Positions 43,266-51,969 of a stretch of 64,000 bases of DNA are shown in pieces (within the stretch, counting starts at the first letter, position 1; the number at the start of each line of letters is the position of its first letter). The stretch comes from Bacteroidota bacterium (GTDB lineage: Bacteria > Bacteroidota > Bacteroidia > Chitinophagales > Chitinophagaceae): contig JAEYQO010000058.1 of the NCBI GenBank assembly GCA_023409975.1, positions 1 to 64,000 on the forward strand, read 5' to 3'. Position numbers and translations under genes: made by a program. The notes beneath the pieces were generated by a model, which did not search any database, was not told where the DNA came from, and saw nothing but the letters and a program-made list of their open reading frames with translations.

Positions 43266-45693
43266 GCAGTAGCGTTACATTGCCAGTGTACTGCTCGCGT
43301 ACGCCATTCTTGAAGGTAGCTTCGATCTGATAGATATAAACTCCGGTTGGCTGTGCTTCACCGTTGAATTTACCATCCCAGCCACGACCGTCTGTACGCA
43401 CCGTCTCGAAGATAACCTGGCCCCAGCGATTGAAGATGGTCATCTTGAATCCTGTTACACCACTTGACAATAGCTGCCTTGGCAGGAAATAGTCATTCTG
43501 ACCGTCACCATTGGGCGTAAAGGAATTGGGGATATTAAGGTAGCAATCCTTGAAAATTTCCACACTGTCCGCAGTCGAACAACCGTTCCGGCTAACACTG
43601 GCAGTATAGATACCCGGATGACGAACAGCAATGAACGCCGTAGTGTCTCCCGTATTCCAGAGCCAGCGCGCACTGGTAAACTGGTTCACCAGGTCGCCGA
43701 TCAGCAAGGCCTCGCCATTAGGACATAATGTGGTATCAGCACCAAGATTGAGGGTTGGGAAAGGAGTGATGGTAATATCGCGGGTCACAACCTCATCTGG
43801 ACAATTTGCGTAGGTAGCAGTAAACGTAACAGTATAGATCCCCGCCGTATCATACACATGGGAAACATGTGGCTCATCTGGCATACCATAACCGTCACCA
43901 AAGTCCCAGTTAATTCCCGTGTTTGCATCTCTAAGGTAATCGGCGATCAGCGTAACCTGTTGACCTTCGCACAAGGCGCTGTCGGAAGTGACAAAGTTGG
44001 CATAAGGAATGCTATCTACCTTGACGGTCATCCATGCAGTATCACTACATGGAATGGTGTCCGTCACAATGAGCATCACCTCATAAACACCCGGTACAGT
44101 ATAAGTATGTGTCGGATTCGTCAATGTAGATGTTGTGCTATCACCGAAGTCCCAGAAATAAACCGGATCGATGCCAACAGATGCATTTGTGAACGTAAGC
44201 ATCTGACCTGTACAGGAACTGTCATCGTCTACTGAGAAATCTGCATTCAATGGATGTAGTGTATTGACGGGTATAGTCAACGAATCTGAACAGAAACCAT
44301 TCGAAACGACCAACTTCAAATCATAAATTCCCTGAATGGTGTAGATATACACAGGGTTCAGCGATGTATCAATATTGCCATCTCCGAAATGCCACAAATT
44401 ATACGTGTTCTGAATGGAGTTGTTAGTAAGGAAAATCGTATCCTCCGTGCAACCCAGGTGCAGATCTACTTCAAAATCAGCAACCACCGGTGGATCGACG
44501 AGAACAATAGGTCCGACAGCATTTCCAAAACACGGTCCATCAAACACCATGATAGAATCATAGGTTCCCGCACCAAGTCCTCCAATATTGAAACTTCCTT
44601 GCGAATTTGCCTGAATACTAATAGGAGTAACCTGAACACCATCTTTTCTGTACCGTAGTTCGTAAACGCTGTCTGGCATCATCCCAAAGATCTTTATGAA
44701 ACCGTCGTTACCACCACAGGTAGTTGGATGTCCAATTGCAGTATCATTGGGATCTGGAGAAATGTTAGTGATGATTGGTCCACCACCAATTGTTACGTAA
44801 ACAGTATCTCTCATGGTGTCCTGGCATTTGACAGCCTCAGCCACATAGAATGTATTGGTAACAGGCGTTACAGTAACAGATGGTCCATTTCCTACAGGAG
44901 TAATTCCATTTGCATACCAGGTAACCGGGGCGTTCACACCTGGAACTGGTGCATAGGGTATCGCGGTGACAGTATACGTATTGGGACCAGTAGGAGTCCA
45001 CCTGTGACTACTCTGGAATGCACTCCATTGAGTTGGATAATTTCTGCCAGGAACTGGATAAGCTATAGTACCAGTAGCATTCTGAATTCCTTCAATGGCG
45101 GCGCCAGCATTCCATGTAGGACAATTTGGTGCATTGGCAATATGAACTTCAATCTCATTAGTAGTTTCATATAACATGATCTGGAAAGAAGCCACCATAT
45201 TGGTACAGGAAAACATAGGACAATCACAAAAGGAAACGACAAACTTTCTGTTCGGCGCCGTGCCAATGGTTTGATAGTCAATCGTCCCCGGATTGGTTCC
45301 AAGCAACGGAATGATATCCGAATAGAATCCCATTACTGAGTTAAGTACATTAGGATTGCCCGGAATTGCCTGAGTGATATTCCATGGTGAAAAATTACCT
45401 GCCTGACCTAAATCAAACTTGATGTAGCCATTTAGCGAAATGAGGCATTGAGAATAGTTATTTCCAAAAAAATTGAATGTAAAACCTATGGGTACAGCGG
45501 TTGAATAGGCATCATCCTGAGCTGAAAACGTTGGATTGGTGGGCGGTGTGCCAAGCGACAGAGTATTAAGAGTTACAGAAGTATTGGGACAAACCACCGT
45601 ATCGGGTGTACTAATCTGTAGCTGGGCAATGGCGTTCTTTCCAAAACAGAGAAATATGGTGAACAGAACGGTAGTGAGTATACGACTTCTCAT
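43261..45693 (-). CDS. PKD-repeat surface protein with T9SS type-B (gliding-associated) tail
   Basis: 810 residues. Signal peptide (MRSRILTTVLFTIFLCFGKNAIAQ), an N-terminal region of about 230 residues (IGFTFNFFGNNYSQCLISLNGYIKFD...WTAG-like strands) and an Ig-like stretch. At least three PKD domains follow, recognisable by WHFGDGNIDTSLNP, FWDFGDSTTSTLTNP and NWDFGDGYGMPDE. The C-terminal 90 residues are a gliding-motility-associated (CHU_C, T9SS type B) sorting domain: IPNSFTPNGDGQNDYF, MTIFNRWGQVIFE, WDGKFNGEAQPTGVYIYQI. It is secreted and probably attached to the cell surface as an adhesin-like protein. The frame is open eleven codons upstream, but the signal peptide fixes the start. Confidence 0.9.
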   Translation of the reverse strand: MRSRILTTVLFTIFLCFGKNAIAQLQISTPDTVVCPNTSVTLNTLSLGTPPTNPTFSAQDDAYSTAVPIGFTFNFFGNNYSQCLISLNGYIKFDLGQAGNFSPWNITQAIPGNPNVLNSVMGFYSDIIPLLGTNPGTIDYQTIGTAPNRKFVVSFCDCPMFSCTNMVASFQIMLYETTNEIEVHIANAPNCPTWNAGAAIEGIQNATGTIAYPVPGRNYPTQWSAFQSSHRWTPTGPNTYTVTAIPYAPVPGVNAPVTWYANGITPVGNGPSVTVTPVTNTFYVAEAVKCQDTMRDTVYVTIGGGPIITNISPDPNDTAIGHPTTCGGNDGFIKIFGMMPDSVYELRYRKDGVQVTPISIQANSQGSFNIGGLGAGTYDSIMVFDGPCFGNAVGPIVLVDPPVVADFEVDLHLGCTEDTIFLTNNSIQNTYNLWHFGDGNIDTSLNPVYIYTIQGIYDLKLVVSNGFCSDSLTIPVNTLHPLNADFSVDDDSSCTGQMLTFTNASVGIDPVYFWDFGDSTTSTLTNPTHTYTVPGVYEVMLIVTDTIPCSDTAWMTVKVDSIPYANFVTSDSALCEGQQVTLIADYLRDANTGINWDFGDGYGMPDEPHVSHVYDTAGIYTVTFTATYANCPDEVVTRDITITPFPTLNLGADTTLCPNGEALLIGDLVNQFTSARWLWNTGDTTAFIAVRHPGIYTASVSRNGCSTADSVEIFKDCYLNIPNSFTPNGDGQNDYFLPRQLLSSGVTGFKMTIFNRWGQVIFETVRTDGRGWDGKFNGEAQPTGVYIYQIEATFKNGVREQYTGNVTLLR

Positions 45694-45779
45694 CTGAATG
45701 TCATTTGTTATGTCCTTAGACAGCAAATTTTGAATTAAGGACAGGTGGCCGAAATTAATTATTTATAACGAAAATCCTA

Positions 45780-47804
45780 CTACATCTTCTCCTTCTCCTT
45801 CTGCAAAGCAAACAATTTGTCCCTGAGGCGGGCCGCCTCCATGAAATCAAGGTCCTTAGCCGCTTTCTCCATCGCCTTCCTGGTCTGGGTTATGAGTTTG
45901 TCCAGTTGTGCAGCAGACTGATAAACAACCTCATCCTCAGCGGCAAGGGCATTCAGTTCATCATGAGTCGCATATTTGTTCTTGTCGTTGTATCCTTTGA
46001 TATCCAATACCGAAGTCTGACGCAGGATCTGCTCCTTCGATTTATAAACCGTCTGAGGTGTAATGCCGTTCTCTTCGTTATATTTCAATTGTTTATCACG
46101 GCGCCTGTTGGTCTCGTCAATAGTCCGCTGCATACTTTCGGTCATCGAGTCGGCATAGAAAATCACCAATCCTTCCACATTACGGGCAGCCCGCCCAGCC
46201 ATCTGGGTGAGGGATCGTTCGTCCCGCAGAAACCCTTCTTTATCGGCATCCAATATAGCCATCAGGGAAACCTCCGGAAGGTCAAGACCTTCCCGGAGCA
46301 GGTTAACGCCCACCAGAACATCGATACTTCCCAATCGCAGATCACGGAGAATCTCCACTCGCTCTAGAGTGTCAACCTCTGAATGGATGTACCGCGACCG
46401 GATATTGATTCGAGCCAGGTATTTATCCAGCTCCTCCGCCATTCGTTTGGTCAACGTCGTCACAAGGATCCGGTGGCCCCTCTTCACCCGCATATCAATT
46501 TCATCCAGCAAATCATCTATCTGGTTGATACTGGGCCTGATCTCAATGGGCGGATCCAGCAGGCCGGTCGGACGAACAATTTGTTCCACGACGACGCCCC
46601 CACTCTGTTCGAGCTCATACCTGCCAGGGGTTGCAGAAATAAACAACACCTGGTTGAGCAGCGACTCAAATTCCTGGAAGTTCAAAGGCCGGTTGTCCAG
46701 TGCTGAAGGCAATCGGAACCCGAAATCGACAAGGTTAAGCTTTCGGGAACGGTCACCACCATACATACCACTGATCTGTGGAATCGTAACGTGGCTTTCA
46801 TCCACCACAAGTAGAAAATCCTGCGGAAAATAATCAATAAGACAGAAGGGACGGGAACCAGGTGTTCTGCGATCAAGGAACCTGGAGTAGTTCTCAATGC
46901 CACTACAATAACCGAGCTCCTGGATCATTTCCAGATCATAATTCACGCGTTCCTTGATTCGCTGGGCCTCAAGATGTTTCCCAATGCTTTTGAAATATTC
47001 CACCTGGGCGAACATCTCATCCTGTATTTCACGGATGATCTGGGCCATCTGATTCTTCGGCGCCAGATAGAGGTTTGCCGGAAAAACAGCTGCGTGTTCC
47101 ATCGGGGCGATCCGTTTGCCGGTGTCCACCTCAAAGCTCTCAATCTCCTCAATCTCATCGCCGAAAAAGGTGATCCGGTAACCATAATCGACATACGGCA
47201 GGTTGATGTCAACGGTATCTCCTTTCACTCTGAAAGTACCACGGGCGAATTCTCCCTGGCTTCTGTTATAAAGCGAGTTGACCAGTGCATGTAAAAAACT
47301 GTTTCGCGTAATCTGATCACCTCTTTTAAAACGAATGATGCTATTAGCATATTCTGTTGGGTTTCCTATACCATAAATACAGGAAACGGAGGCCACAACT
47401 ATGATATCACGCCTTCCGGAAAGCAGGCTGGAAGTAGCCCGGAGTCTGAGCTTCTCCAGTTCCTCATTAATTGAAAGGTCTTTTTCAATATAGGTATCAG
47501 AGGTAGGTATGTAAGCCTCCGGCTGATAGTAGTCGTAGTAGGAAACAAAGTATTCAACTGAGTTATCAGGAAAAAACTGCCTGAACTCTCCATAAAGCTG
47601 CGCCACAAGGGTTTTGTTGTGGGTGAGGACCAGCGTTGGCTTCTGCACCTGCTGGATGACATTGGCAACGGTAAAGGTTTTACCCGAACCGGTCACACCC
47701 AGTAGCGTTTGAAACTGCTCACCCGCCTGGACGCCTTCCACCAGTTCACGAATGGCCTCTGGTTGATCACCTGCTGGCTGGTAAGGGCTTTGGAGTTGGA
47801 ACAT
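45780..47804 (-). CDS. uvrB: Excinuclease ABC subunit B
   Basis: 674 residues, the normal length. It begins MFQLQSPYQPAGDQPEAI and contains the Walker A lysine K42 in GVTGSGKT, the damage-binding beta-hairpin region YYDYYQPEAYIPTSDTYIEKD, helicase motifs (DESHVTIPQI, ISATPGRYE, VGVNLLREGLDLPEV, GRAARN) and a C-terminal UVR motif (LDKLITQTRKAMEKAAKDLDFMEAARLRDKL). It loads with UvrA onto damaged DNA and prepares the incision by UvrC. The canonical N-terminus makes the start codon certain. Confidence 0.98.
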   Translation of the reverse strand: MFQLQSPYQPAGDQPEAIRELVEGVQAGEQFQTLLGVTGSGKTFTVANVIQQVQKPTLVLTHNKTLVAQLYGEFRQFFPDNSVEYFVSYYDYYQPEAYIPTSDTYIEKDLSINEELEKLRLRATSSLLSGRRDIIVVASVSCIYGIGNPTEYANSIIRFKRGDQITRNSFLHALVNSLYNRSQGEFARGTFRVKGDTVDINLPYVDYGYRITFFGDEIEEIESFEVDTGKRIAPMEHAAVFPANLYLAPKNQMAQIIREIQDEMFAQVEYFKSIGKHLEAQRIKERVNYDLEMIQELGYCSGIENYSRFLDRRTPGSRPFCLIDYFPQDFLLVVDESHVTIPQISGMYGGDRSRKLNLVDFGFRLPSALDNRPLNFQEFESLLNQVLFISATPGRYELEQSGGVVVEQIVRPTGLLDPPIEIRPSINQIDDLLDEIDMRVKRGHRILVTTLTKRMAEELDKYLARINIRSRYIHSEVDTLERVEILRDLRLGSIDVLVGVNLLREGLDLPEVSLMAILDADKEGFLRDERSLTQMAGRAARNVEGLVIFYADSMTESMQRTIDETNRRRDKQLKYNEENGITPQTVYKSKEQILRQTSVLDIKGYNDKNKYATHDELNALAAEDEVVYQSAAQLDKLITQTRKAMEKAAKDLDFMEAARLRDKLFALQKEKEKM

Positions 47805-47808
47805 CTTA

Positions 47809-47816
47809 CAAATTTA
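47809..47816 (-). promoter_or_regulatory. -7 box of uvrB
   Basis: TAAATTTG on the minus strand ends four bases before the certain uvrB start codon. Confidence 0.65.
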
Positions 47817-47865
47817 AGGAGTAAAGGTCCTCCACGCACATCAGAAATATTGCAGTTTCATTAAA

Positions 47866-47900
47866 TGCGAAAGCCGCCCCAAACCGGGGCGGCTTTCGCA
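47866..47900 (-). terminator. Strong hairpin after the TPR gene
   Basis: Perfect 15-bp GC-rich stem TGCGAAAGCCGCCCC/GGGGCGGCTTTCGCA with loop of five. The T tract after it is weak, but the position, 17 bases past the stop of the minus-strand TPR gene, fits a terminator. Confidence 0.75.
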
Positions 47901-47916
47901 ATATTCTTTGATACCG

Positions 47917-49512
47917 TTAGCTTTTCTTCGCACCAACAAGATCCTTCAGTTGCTTCAGGAACGCGTTCTCAGGCTCGATAGCCTCTATCAGCGTCATGAA
48001 TTTCTTCAGATTCTCCTGGTCATTTTTGTTGTAGTAATACAGCGCGAGGTACTGGAAGGCATACATCAGATCGTTCTTCTTATCATACTCCACACCAACT
48101 GAATCAAGCCAGCGGGTATAGTGGGGTACTGCAAGTCCTTCCTTCGCTTCGTTATCTATCGCCGCAGCGATACGACCCTGCCAGTAAACTGCAGACGGCT
48201 GCTCAGGATATTTAGCCTCCATAGCCTGGAAGGCTACTGCAGCAGAATCGTAGTTCTTGGAATAATAGTGCATCGCACCAGCCCAGAAGTAGTCAAGCGG
48301 CTGTGTTTCCGGGTAAGCACGTACAAGCTTGTTATACCACTCCGCAGACCTTACATAATCTTTAGCATCTTTGAACCCTTCTGCTATCTGGCGATAGGTG
48401 TCGGACTTATTAGAGGCCGTATCGGCATTGATAGCCTTCGTAAAGAATTGGTTAGCCGAATCGATATAGTTGTTCACTGTATCACTGGCCCCTGCGCCAA
48501 GGTAGATCCTGGCGACATTCAGATAATCCATCGGAAAAATGCGCTCAGGCTTCTGTACCTGAAGGTATTGGCGCGCAAACTGAAGGGCTTTTTCATGATT
48601 CTTCAGTTCCAGGTTGCTGTATGCCAGGATACCATAAAGGCCGGGCTTCGTTACACCTTTACCCAGCAATTCCTCTGCAGTCTGAACCGCACCCTGATAA
48701 TCTTTTGCCAGATAAAGGATCTCTGCATAACGGATCTGGTCATCGACGGATTTATCAGAAAGGCTCAGGTATTTCTCAATATTCTCCTTTGCGAGGTTGT
48801 ACTTGCCAGTCCAGAAATAAGCATTCGCCAGATCTCTGTAGGGCAACGGGTTGGAAGGATCCGCATCTTTCGCCTTCTGATAGCTTTCCAATGCTAACTG
48901 ATAGTTTTTGGCAGCATACCAGAGTGCACCAGTCCTGGACCAGGCAAGCGAGTTCTTGGGATCAGCGCCTGTCACTTTCTCATAGTTATTCATAGCCTTA
49001 CCACCACCGGTAGATATCTGCTGATAGGCATCACCCAGCGCAATACGCAATTCATGATTATCCTTGCGTTTTACAGCCTCTTCATACCAATCAATGGCTT
49101 GTTGCTTATTTCCGCCATCTGTGTAGTTGATAGCGTCAGCGGCATACCTCAGCGGCTCCCAGGCTTTTCTGCCAGCCTTATCAGCCACAGCCTTCGCCAA
49201 ACGGGCACCCTCATTGGCGTCCCCTTTTGTATAGGCCACACGTGCCAGTCCCGCCATGTTCGCGGCATCCTCAGGGTATTTAGCAAAAATTGCCTGCGCC
49301 TGATCGGTATGTTCCAGTCCCAGCTCAGCCAGTCCCAGATAATAATTTGCTACCGGATCTGTGCCAGCCAGGGGTTCAAGTTCTTTCTTTGCTGATTCGT
49401 AACGCTCGTACTGGTACATCTTTATGCCTTGCTCGAGCGATTGTGCCTCGGCACTGAAGCCAAACCCCAGTGTCATCGCGGCAACAATTACGATCGGTTG
49501 TTTCATGTTCAT
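47917..49512 (-). CDS. Periplasmic TPR protein
   Basis: 531 residues: signal peptide (MNMKQPIVIVAAMTLGFGFSAEAQ), then TPR units over nearly the whole length (for example NSLAWSRTGALWYAAKNYQLALESYQKAKDADP and PYRDLANAYFWTGKYNLAKENIEKYL), a lysine-rich end and no membrane anchor. TPR scaffolds of this kind mediate protein contacts in the periplasm. It follows the PstS-like lipoprotein gene by 32 bases in the same direction, so the two probably act together; the function is not known. Confidence 0.82.
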   Translation of the reverse strand: MNMKQPIVIVAAMTLGFGFSAEAQSLEQGIKMYQYERYESAKKELEPLAGTDPVANYYLGLAELGLEHTDQAQAIFAKYPEDAANMAGLARVAYTKGDANEGARLAKAVADKAGRKAWEPLRYAADAINYTDGGNKQQAIDWYEEAVKRKDNHELRIALGDAYQQISTGGGKAMNNYEKVTGADPKNSLAWSRTGALWYAAKNYQLALESYQKAKDADPSNPLPYRDLANAYFWTGKYNLAKENIEKYLSLSDKSVDDQIRYAEILYLAKDYQGAVQTAEELLGKGVTKPGLYGILAYSNLELKNHEKALQFARQYLQVQKPERIFPMDYLNVARIYLGAGASDTVNNYIDSANQFFTKAINADTASNKSDTYRQIAEGFKDAKDYVRSAEWYNKLVRAYPETQPLDYFWAGAMHYYSKNYDSAAVAFQAMEAKYPEQPSAVYWQGRIAAAIDNEAKEGLAVPHYTRWLDSVGVEYDKKNDLMYAFQYLALYYYNKNDQENLKKFMTLIEAIEPENAFLKQLKDLVGAKKS

Positions 49513-49544
49513 TGTTCGTCCTTGGTTTATTACGTCTAAATTGG

Positions 49545-50456
49545 TTATCGTGTATTCACTGCTGCTTCACGGAAGATGATATTCGTCCGCAATGGAAACA
49601 GCCTTGATTGTTTAAAAATGAGTTGTCCTCTCTCCTTACTTAAGAAATTCGCAAAGCCTGTGCCAAGTCCTGGATAGGTTTCCCTATGGATATAATAAAG
49701 TTTCCGGGTCAATGGATAATAATCCGGTGCGATATAGGCCTGGTAAGGCTGATAGGCCTCGCCCAAACTATCGTTAAATATCGCAGCCACCTTGATATCG
49801 TCTATAAAAGCCAGCCCCTCCGGATCTTCAAAATCTGATATATAGCTTACGCCCACAAAGCCGATTGCCCCAGGATTCGCTGCCACATAGGCCACGACAG
49901 AGTCATTTCCTCTGGCTGCAAATACGTTTGGCCCAAGTTGCTCGCCCGGGATCAGCGAGTCAAGCATATACCTGACAGTGCTGGAACCCTGGTGATCGAA
50001 AACAACAGTGTAAGGCTTATTGAATTTACCTGTCAGAATGCCTCTCAACTGGCTGAGGCTAAAAACTGAATCAGGGGACTCGTGATTCACCACTACTGCA
50101 ATGGCATCCTTTGCGATGGCCAGGGATGTAGGGACCACTTTCTTTGATTTGAGATACTCCCGCTCATCTGGCAGTAGTTCACGGGTGATCAGCACCAGTC
50201 TTGCGCTGTCATTCAAAAAATCCTCAAGGCACGAAGCTTCGGGCTTATAATGCACCCGGATATTTGCTTCAGGAAAGCTGCTGTCAAACACTTTCATCTG
50301 CTCATCAATAATTGGCCGGAACGTTTCATCGACCGAAATATCGATAGTTCCCTTGTCAAGTGTATCCGTTGGCTTATTGGAATCATCCTGACAGGAACTA
50401 GTCAGGACCACGAGTAATATGATGAAGAGTGTACTTAGCCTATGCACGGAATGCAA
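49545..50456 (-). CDS. PstS-like substrate-binding lipoprotein
   Basis: 303 residues: lipoprotein signal MHSVHRLSTLFIILLVVLTSSC (C22), then a periplasmic binding-protein fold of the PBP-like/PstS type (GTIDISVDETFRPIIDEQMKVFDSSFPEANI, ITRELLPDEREYLKSKKVVPTSLAIAKDAIAVVVN, LSQLRGILTGKF, VAANPGAIGFVGVSYI, PLTRKLYYIHRETYPGLGTGFANFL). Phosphate-type anion binding is a family expectation. No pstCAB permease genes are near, so a role in scavenging or signalling is also possible. It lies between a small membrane protein and the TPR gene. Confidence 0.85.
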   Translation of the reverse strand: MHSVHRLSTLFIILLVVLTSSCQDDSNKPTDTLDKGTIDISVDETFRPIIDEQMKVFDSSFPEANIRVHYKPEASCLEDFLNDSARLVLITRELLPDEREYLKSKKVVPTSLAIAKDAIAVVVNHESPDSVFSLSQLRGILTGKFNKPYTVVFDHQGSSTVRYMLDSLIPGEQLGPNVFAARGNDSVVAYVAANPGAIGFVGVSYISDFEDPEGLAFIDDIKVAAIFNDSLGEAYQPYQAYIAPDYYPLTRKLYYIHRETYPGLGTGFANFLSKERGQLIFKQSRLFPLRTNIIFREAAVNTR

Positions 50457-50533
50457 GTTTATGTAATATTAATTAAACGGAATGGATGCACTGATTCTTG
50501 TAACAGGAATTTAACAGCAATGTAAAATCCGGG

Positions 50534-50773
50534 TTAACGGCCTTTATGCTTTCTGAGTAAAACGAATCCCCGCCAGAGTCTGAAGATCCCGTAAAGCACC
50601 GCAGCGCCCCCGAGCGTGTAGGCAATGCCCGACTCCAGTTCGATAGCTCCAAAGTGTTTAATATACAACACCAGAATTCCAATGATGATGTAGACCACAC
50701 CCATTCCCAGGTGAAGACTTCCCCTGAATCGCAGGTAGGCCTGACTACGTTCATTACGTTCTTCGTGATTCAT
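50534..50773 (-). CDS. Small two-helix membrane protein, unknown
   Basis: 79 residues: a charged N-terminus (MNHEERNERSQAYLRFRG), two transmembrane helices (about 22-41 and 49-66) and a basic tail (RKHKGR). I do not recognise the family. It is 77 bases upstream of the PstS-like gene on the same strand and probably opens that operon. An exact -7 box lies 16 bases upstream. Confidence 0.65.
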   Translation of the reverse strand: MNHEERNERSQAYLRFRGSLHLGMGVVYIIIGILVLYIKHFGAIELESGIAYTLGGAAVLYGIFRLWRGFVLLRKHKGR

Positions 50774-50789
50774 TGAAATAATTTGAGGG

Positions 50790-50797
50790 CAAAACTA
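50790..50797 (-). promoter_or_regulatory. -7 box of the small membrane protein gene
   Basis: TAGTTTTG on the minus strand, 16 bases before the start codon. Confidence 0.5.
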
Positions 50798-50812
50798 CGA
50801 TTTACAAAACGC

Positions 50813-50836
50813 AAAAAAGCCACCTCGAAAGGTGGC
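50813..50836 (-). terminator. Terminator of the rplU-rpmA-H1-like operon
   Basis: On the minus strand GCCACC, loop TTTCGA, GGTGGC, then TTTTTT. Confidence 0.85.
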
Positions 50837-50860
50837 CTCTTACGTTCGCTAAAAATAGGT

Positions 50861-51181
50861 TTATTTTTTCTTAGCGGCTGTCTTTTTAGGAGCAGCGTTT
50901 TTCTTAGGCGCAGCCTTCTTGGCGGCTGTTGCCTTCTTTGGAGCAGCATTCTTTTTAGGTGCTGCCTTTTTCGCTGCTGCCTTTTTAGGAGCTGCCGCTT
51001 TCTTAGGAGCTGCTTTCTTTGCTGCGGCCTTCTTGGGCGCTGCCTTCTTAGCTGCTGCCTTTTTAGGGGCTGCTTTCTTAGCTGCTGCCTTCTTAGGAGC
51101 CGCTTTCTTTGCTGCAGCTTTTTTAGGAGCTGCTTTTTTGGCCGCTGCTTTCTTAGGAGCAGCTTTCTTTGCTGTTGCCAT
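50861..51181 (-). CDS. Histone H1-like Lys/Ala/Pro repeat protein
   Basis: 106 residues made almost only of K, A and P: after MATAKK, pentads AAPKK and AAAKK alternate along the whole chain, with single N or T interruptions near the C-terminus (KNAAPKK, KKTAAKKK). It has no folded-domain signature. Such tails resemble the C-terminal domain of eukaryotic H1 and bacterial Hc/AlgP-type proteins that bind and compact DNA, or possibly RNA. It follows rpmA by 58 bases and precedes a terminator, so it appears to be expressed with ribosomal proteins. Long open frames on the opposite strand are mirror effects of this 15-nt repeat. Confidence 0.85.
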   Translation of the reverse strand: MATAKKAAPKKAAAKKAAPKKAAAKKAAPKKAAAKKAAPKKAAAKKAAPKKAAAKKAAPKKAAAPKKAAAKKAAPKKNAAPKKATAAKKAAPKKNAAPKKTAAKKK

Positions 51182-51239
51182 AACTGTGTGAATTTAAGGG
51201 TTAAACAAAAAAAACTCTTATGGCAAACAGCCGAGGGGG

Positions 51240-51509
51240 TTAGGCCTCGGCTGTAGCTGTAACTTCTTTAACTGATACTAAAGTCTTGGTGCGGGTCTTT
51301 CTGAATTCCACTATACCATCAGTTGTTGCGAAAATGGTATAATCCTTACCCAAACCAACATTATCACCAGGATGGTAAACCGTACCACGCTGACGAACGA
51401 TGATATTACCGGAAATCGCCGGCTGACCACCGTAAATCTTAACTCCAAGACGCTTACTTCTGGAATCGCGGCCGTTCTTTACACTACCTTCACCTTTTTT
51501 GTGTGCCAT
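51240..51509 (-). CDS. rpmA: 50S ribosomal protein L27
   Basis: 89 residues. The N-terminus MAHKKGEGSVKNGRDSRSKRLGVKIYGGQ is the standard mature L27 form (no cleaved extension), and the core IIVRQRGTVYHPGDNVGLGKDYTIFA is fully conserved. L27 reaches towards the peptidyl-transferase centre. It is the second gene of the rplU operon, 51 bases after rplU. Confidence 0.98.
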   Translation of the reverse strand: MAHKKGEGSVKNGRDSRSKRLGVKIYGGQPAISGNIIVRQRGTVYHPGDNVGLGKDYTIFATTDGIVEFRKTRTKTLVSVKEVTATAEA

Positions 51510-51560
51510 TTTATATGTACTCTTTTAACCTGATTTACGAATTTACAACAGAAAAATTAA

Positions 51561-51857
51561 TTATGCAATATCATTGATGCGGATCCTCGTCAGGTACTGA
51601 CGGTGCCCGTTCATCTTCTGATAACCCTTGCGGCGCTTTTTCTTAAATACTATCACTTTATCACCCTTCAGATGATCCAGAATCTCAGCCTGAACTTTAA
51701 CTGAACCACCCATAGAGATATTACCCTCATTACCGGACATCAGCACTTCAGAAAATTCTACCTTATCACCCGCATTACCGCTGAGGCGATGAACAAACAA
51801 CTCCTGGTCTTTTGCGACTTTGAATTGTTGACCTGCTATGTTTACAATCGCGAACAT
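51561..51857 (-). CDS. rplU: 50S ribosomal protein L21
   Basis: 98 residues starting MFAIVNIAGQQFKVAKDQELFVHRL and ending KKKRRKGYQKMNGHRQYLTRIRIN, the full L21 signature. The open frame extends 47 codons upstream, but the family start and the -7 box at 51880-51887 exclude that. First gene of an operon with rpmA and the H1-like gene. Confidence 0.98.
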   Translation of the reverse strand: MFAIVNIAGQQFKVAKDQELFVHRLSGNAGDKVEFSEVLMSGNEGNISMGGSVKVQAEILDHLKGDKVIVFKKKRRKGYQKMNGHRQYLTRIRINDIA

Positions 51858-51879
51858 GACTACCCAAAAATATTTCGCG

Positions 51880-51887
51880 CAAAGGTA
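51880..51887 (-). promoter_or_regulatory. -7 box of the rplU operon
   Basis: TACCTTTG on the minus strand, 22 bases before the rplU start. The GH3-family gene is transcribed in the other direction from the same 112-base interval. Confidence 0.6.
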
Positions 51888-51948
51888 ATATAGTTTTCCT
51901 GAATACGGAAAAATTTTTTGAAGTTCCACTTCCCTCATCCCGGAACTG

Positions 51949-51956
51949 TAATTTTG
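51949..51956 (+). promoter_or_regulatory. -7 box of the GH3-family gene
   Basis: TAATTTTG, exact consensus, ends 13 bases before the ATG. Confidence 0.55.
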
Positions 51957-51969
51957 TCCACCACGAGCA

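Noticed and set aside
48121..48897. 258-codon plus-strand frame opposite the TPR gene
   Set aside because: Antisense shadow of a gene with clear TPR repeats and a signal peptide.
50783..51256. Plus-strand frames (Cys/Leu/Arg-rich and Ala/Phe-rich) opposite the H1-like gene
   Set aside because: They mirror the AAPKK/AAAKK codon repeat on the other strand; the minus-strand gene has a clean start, repeats at protein level and a terminator.
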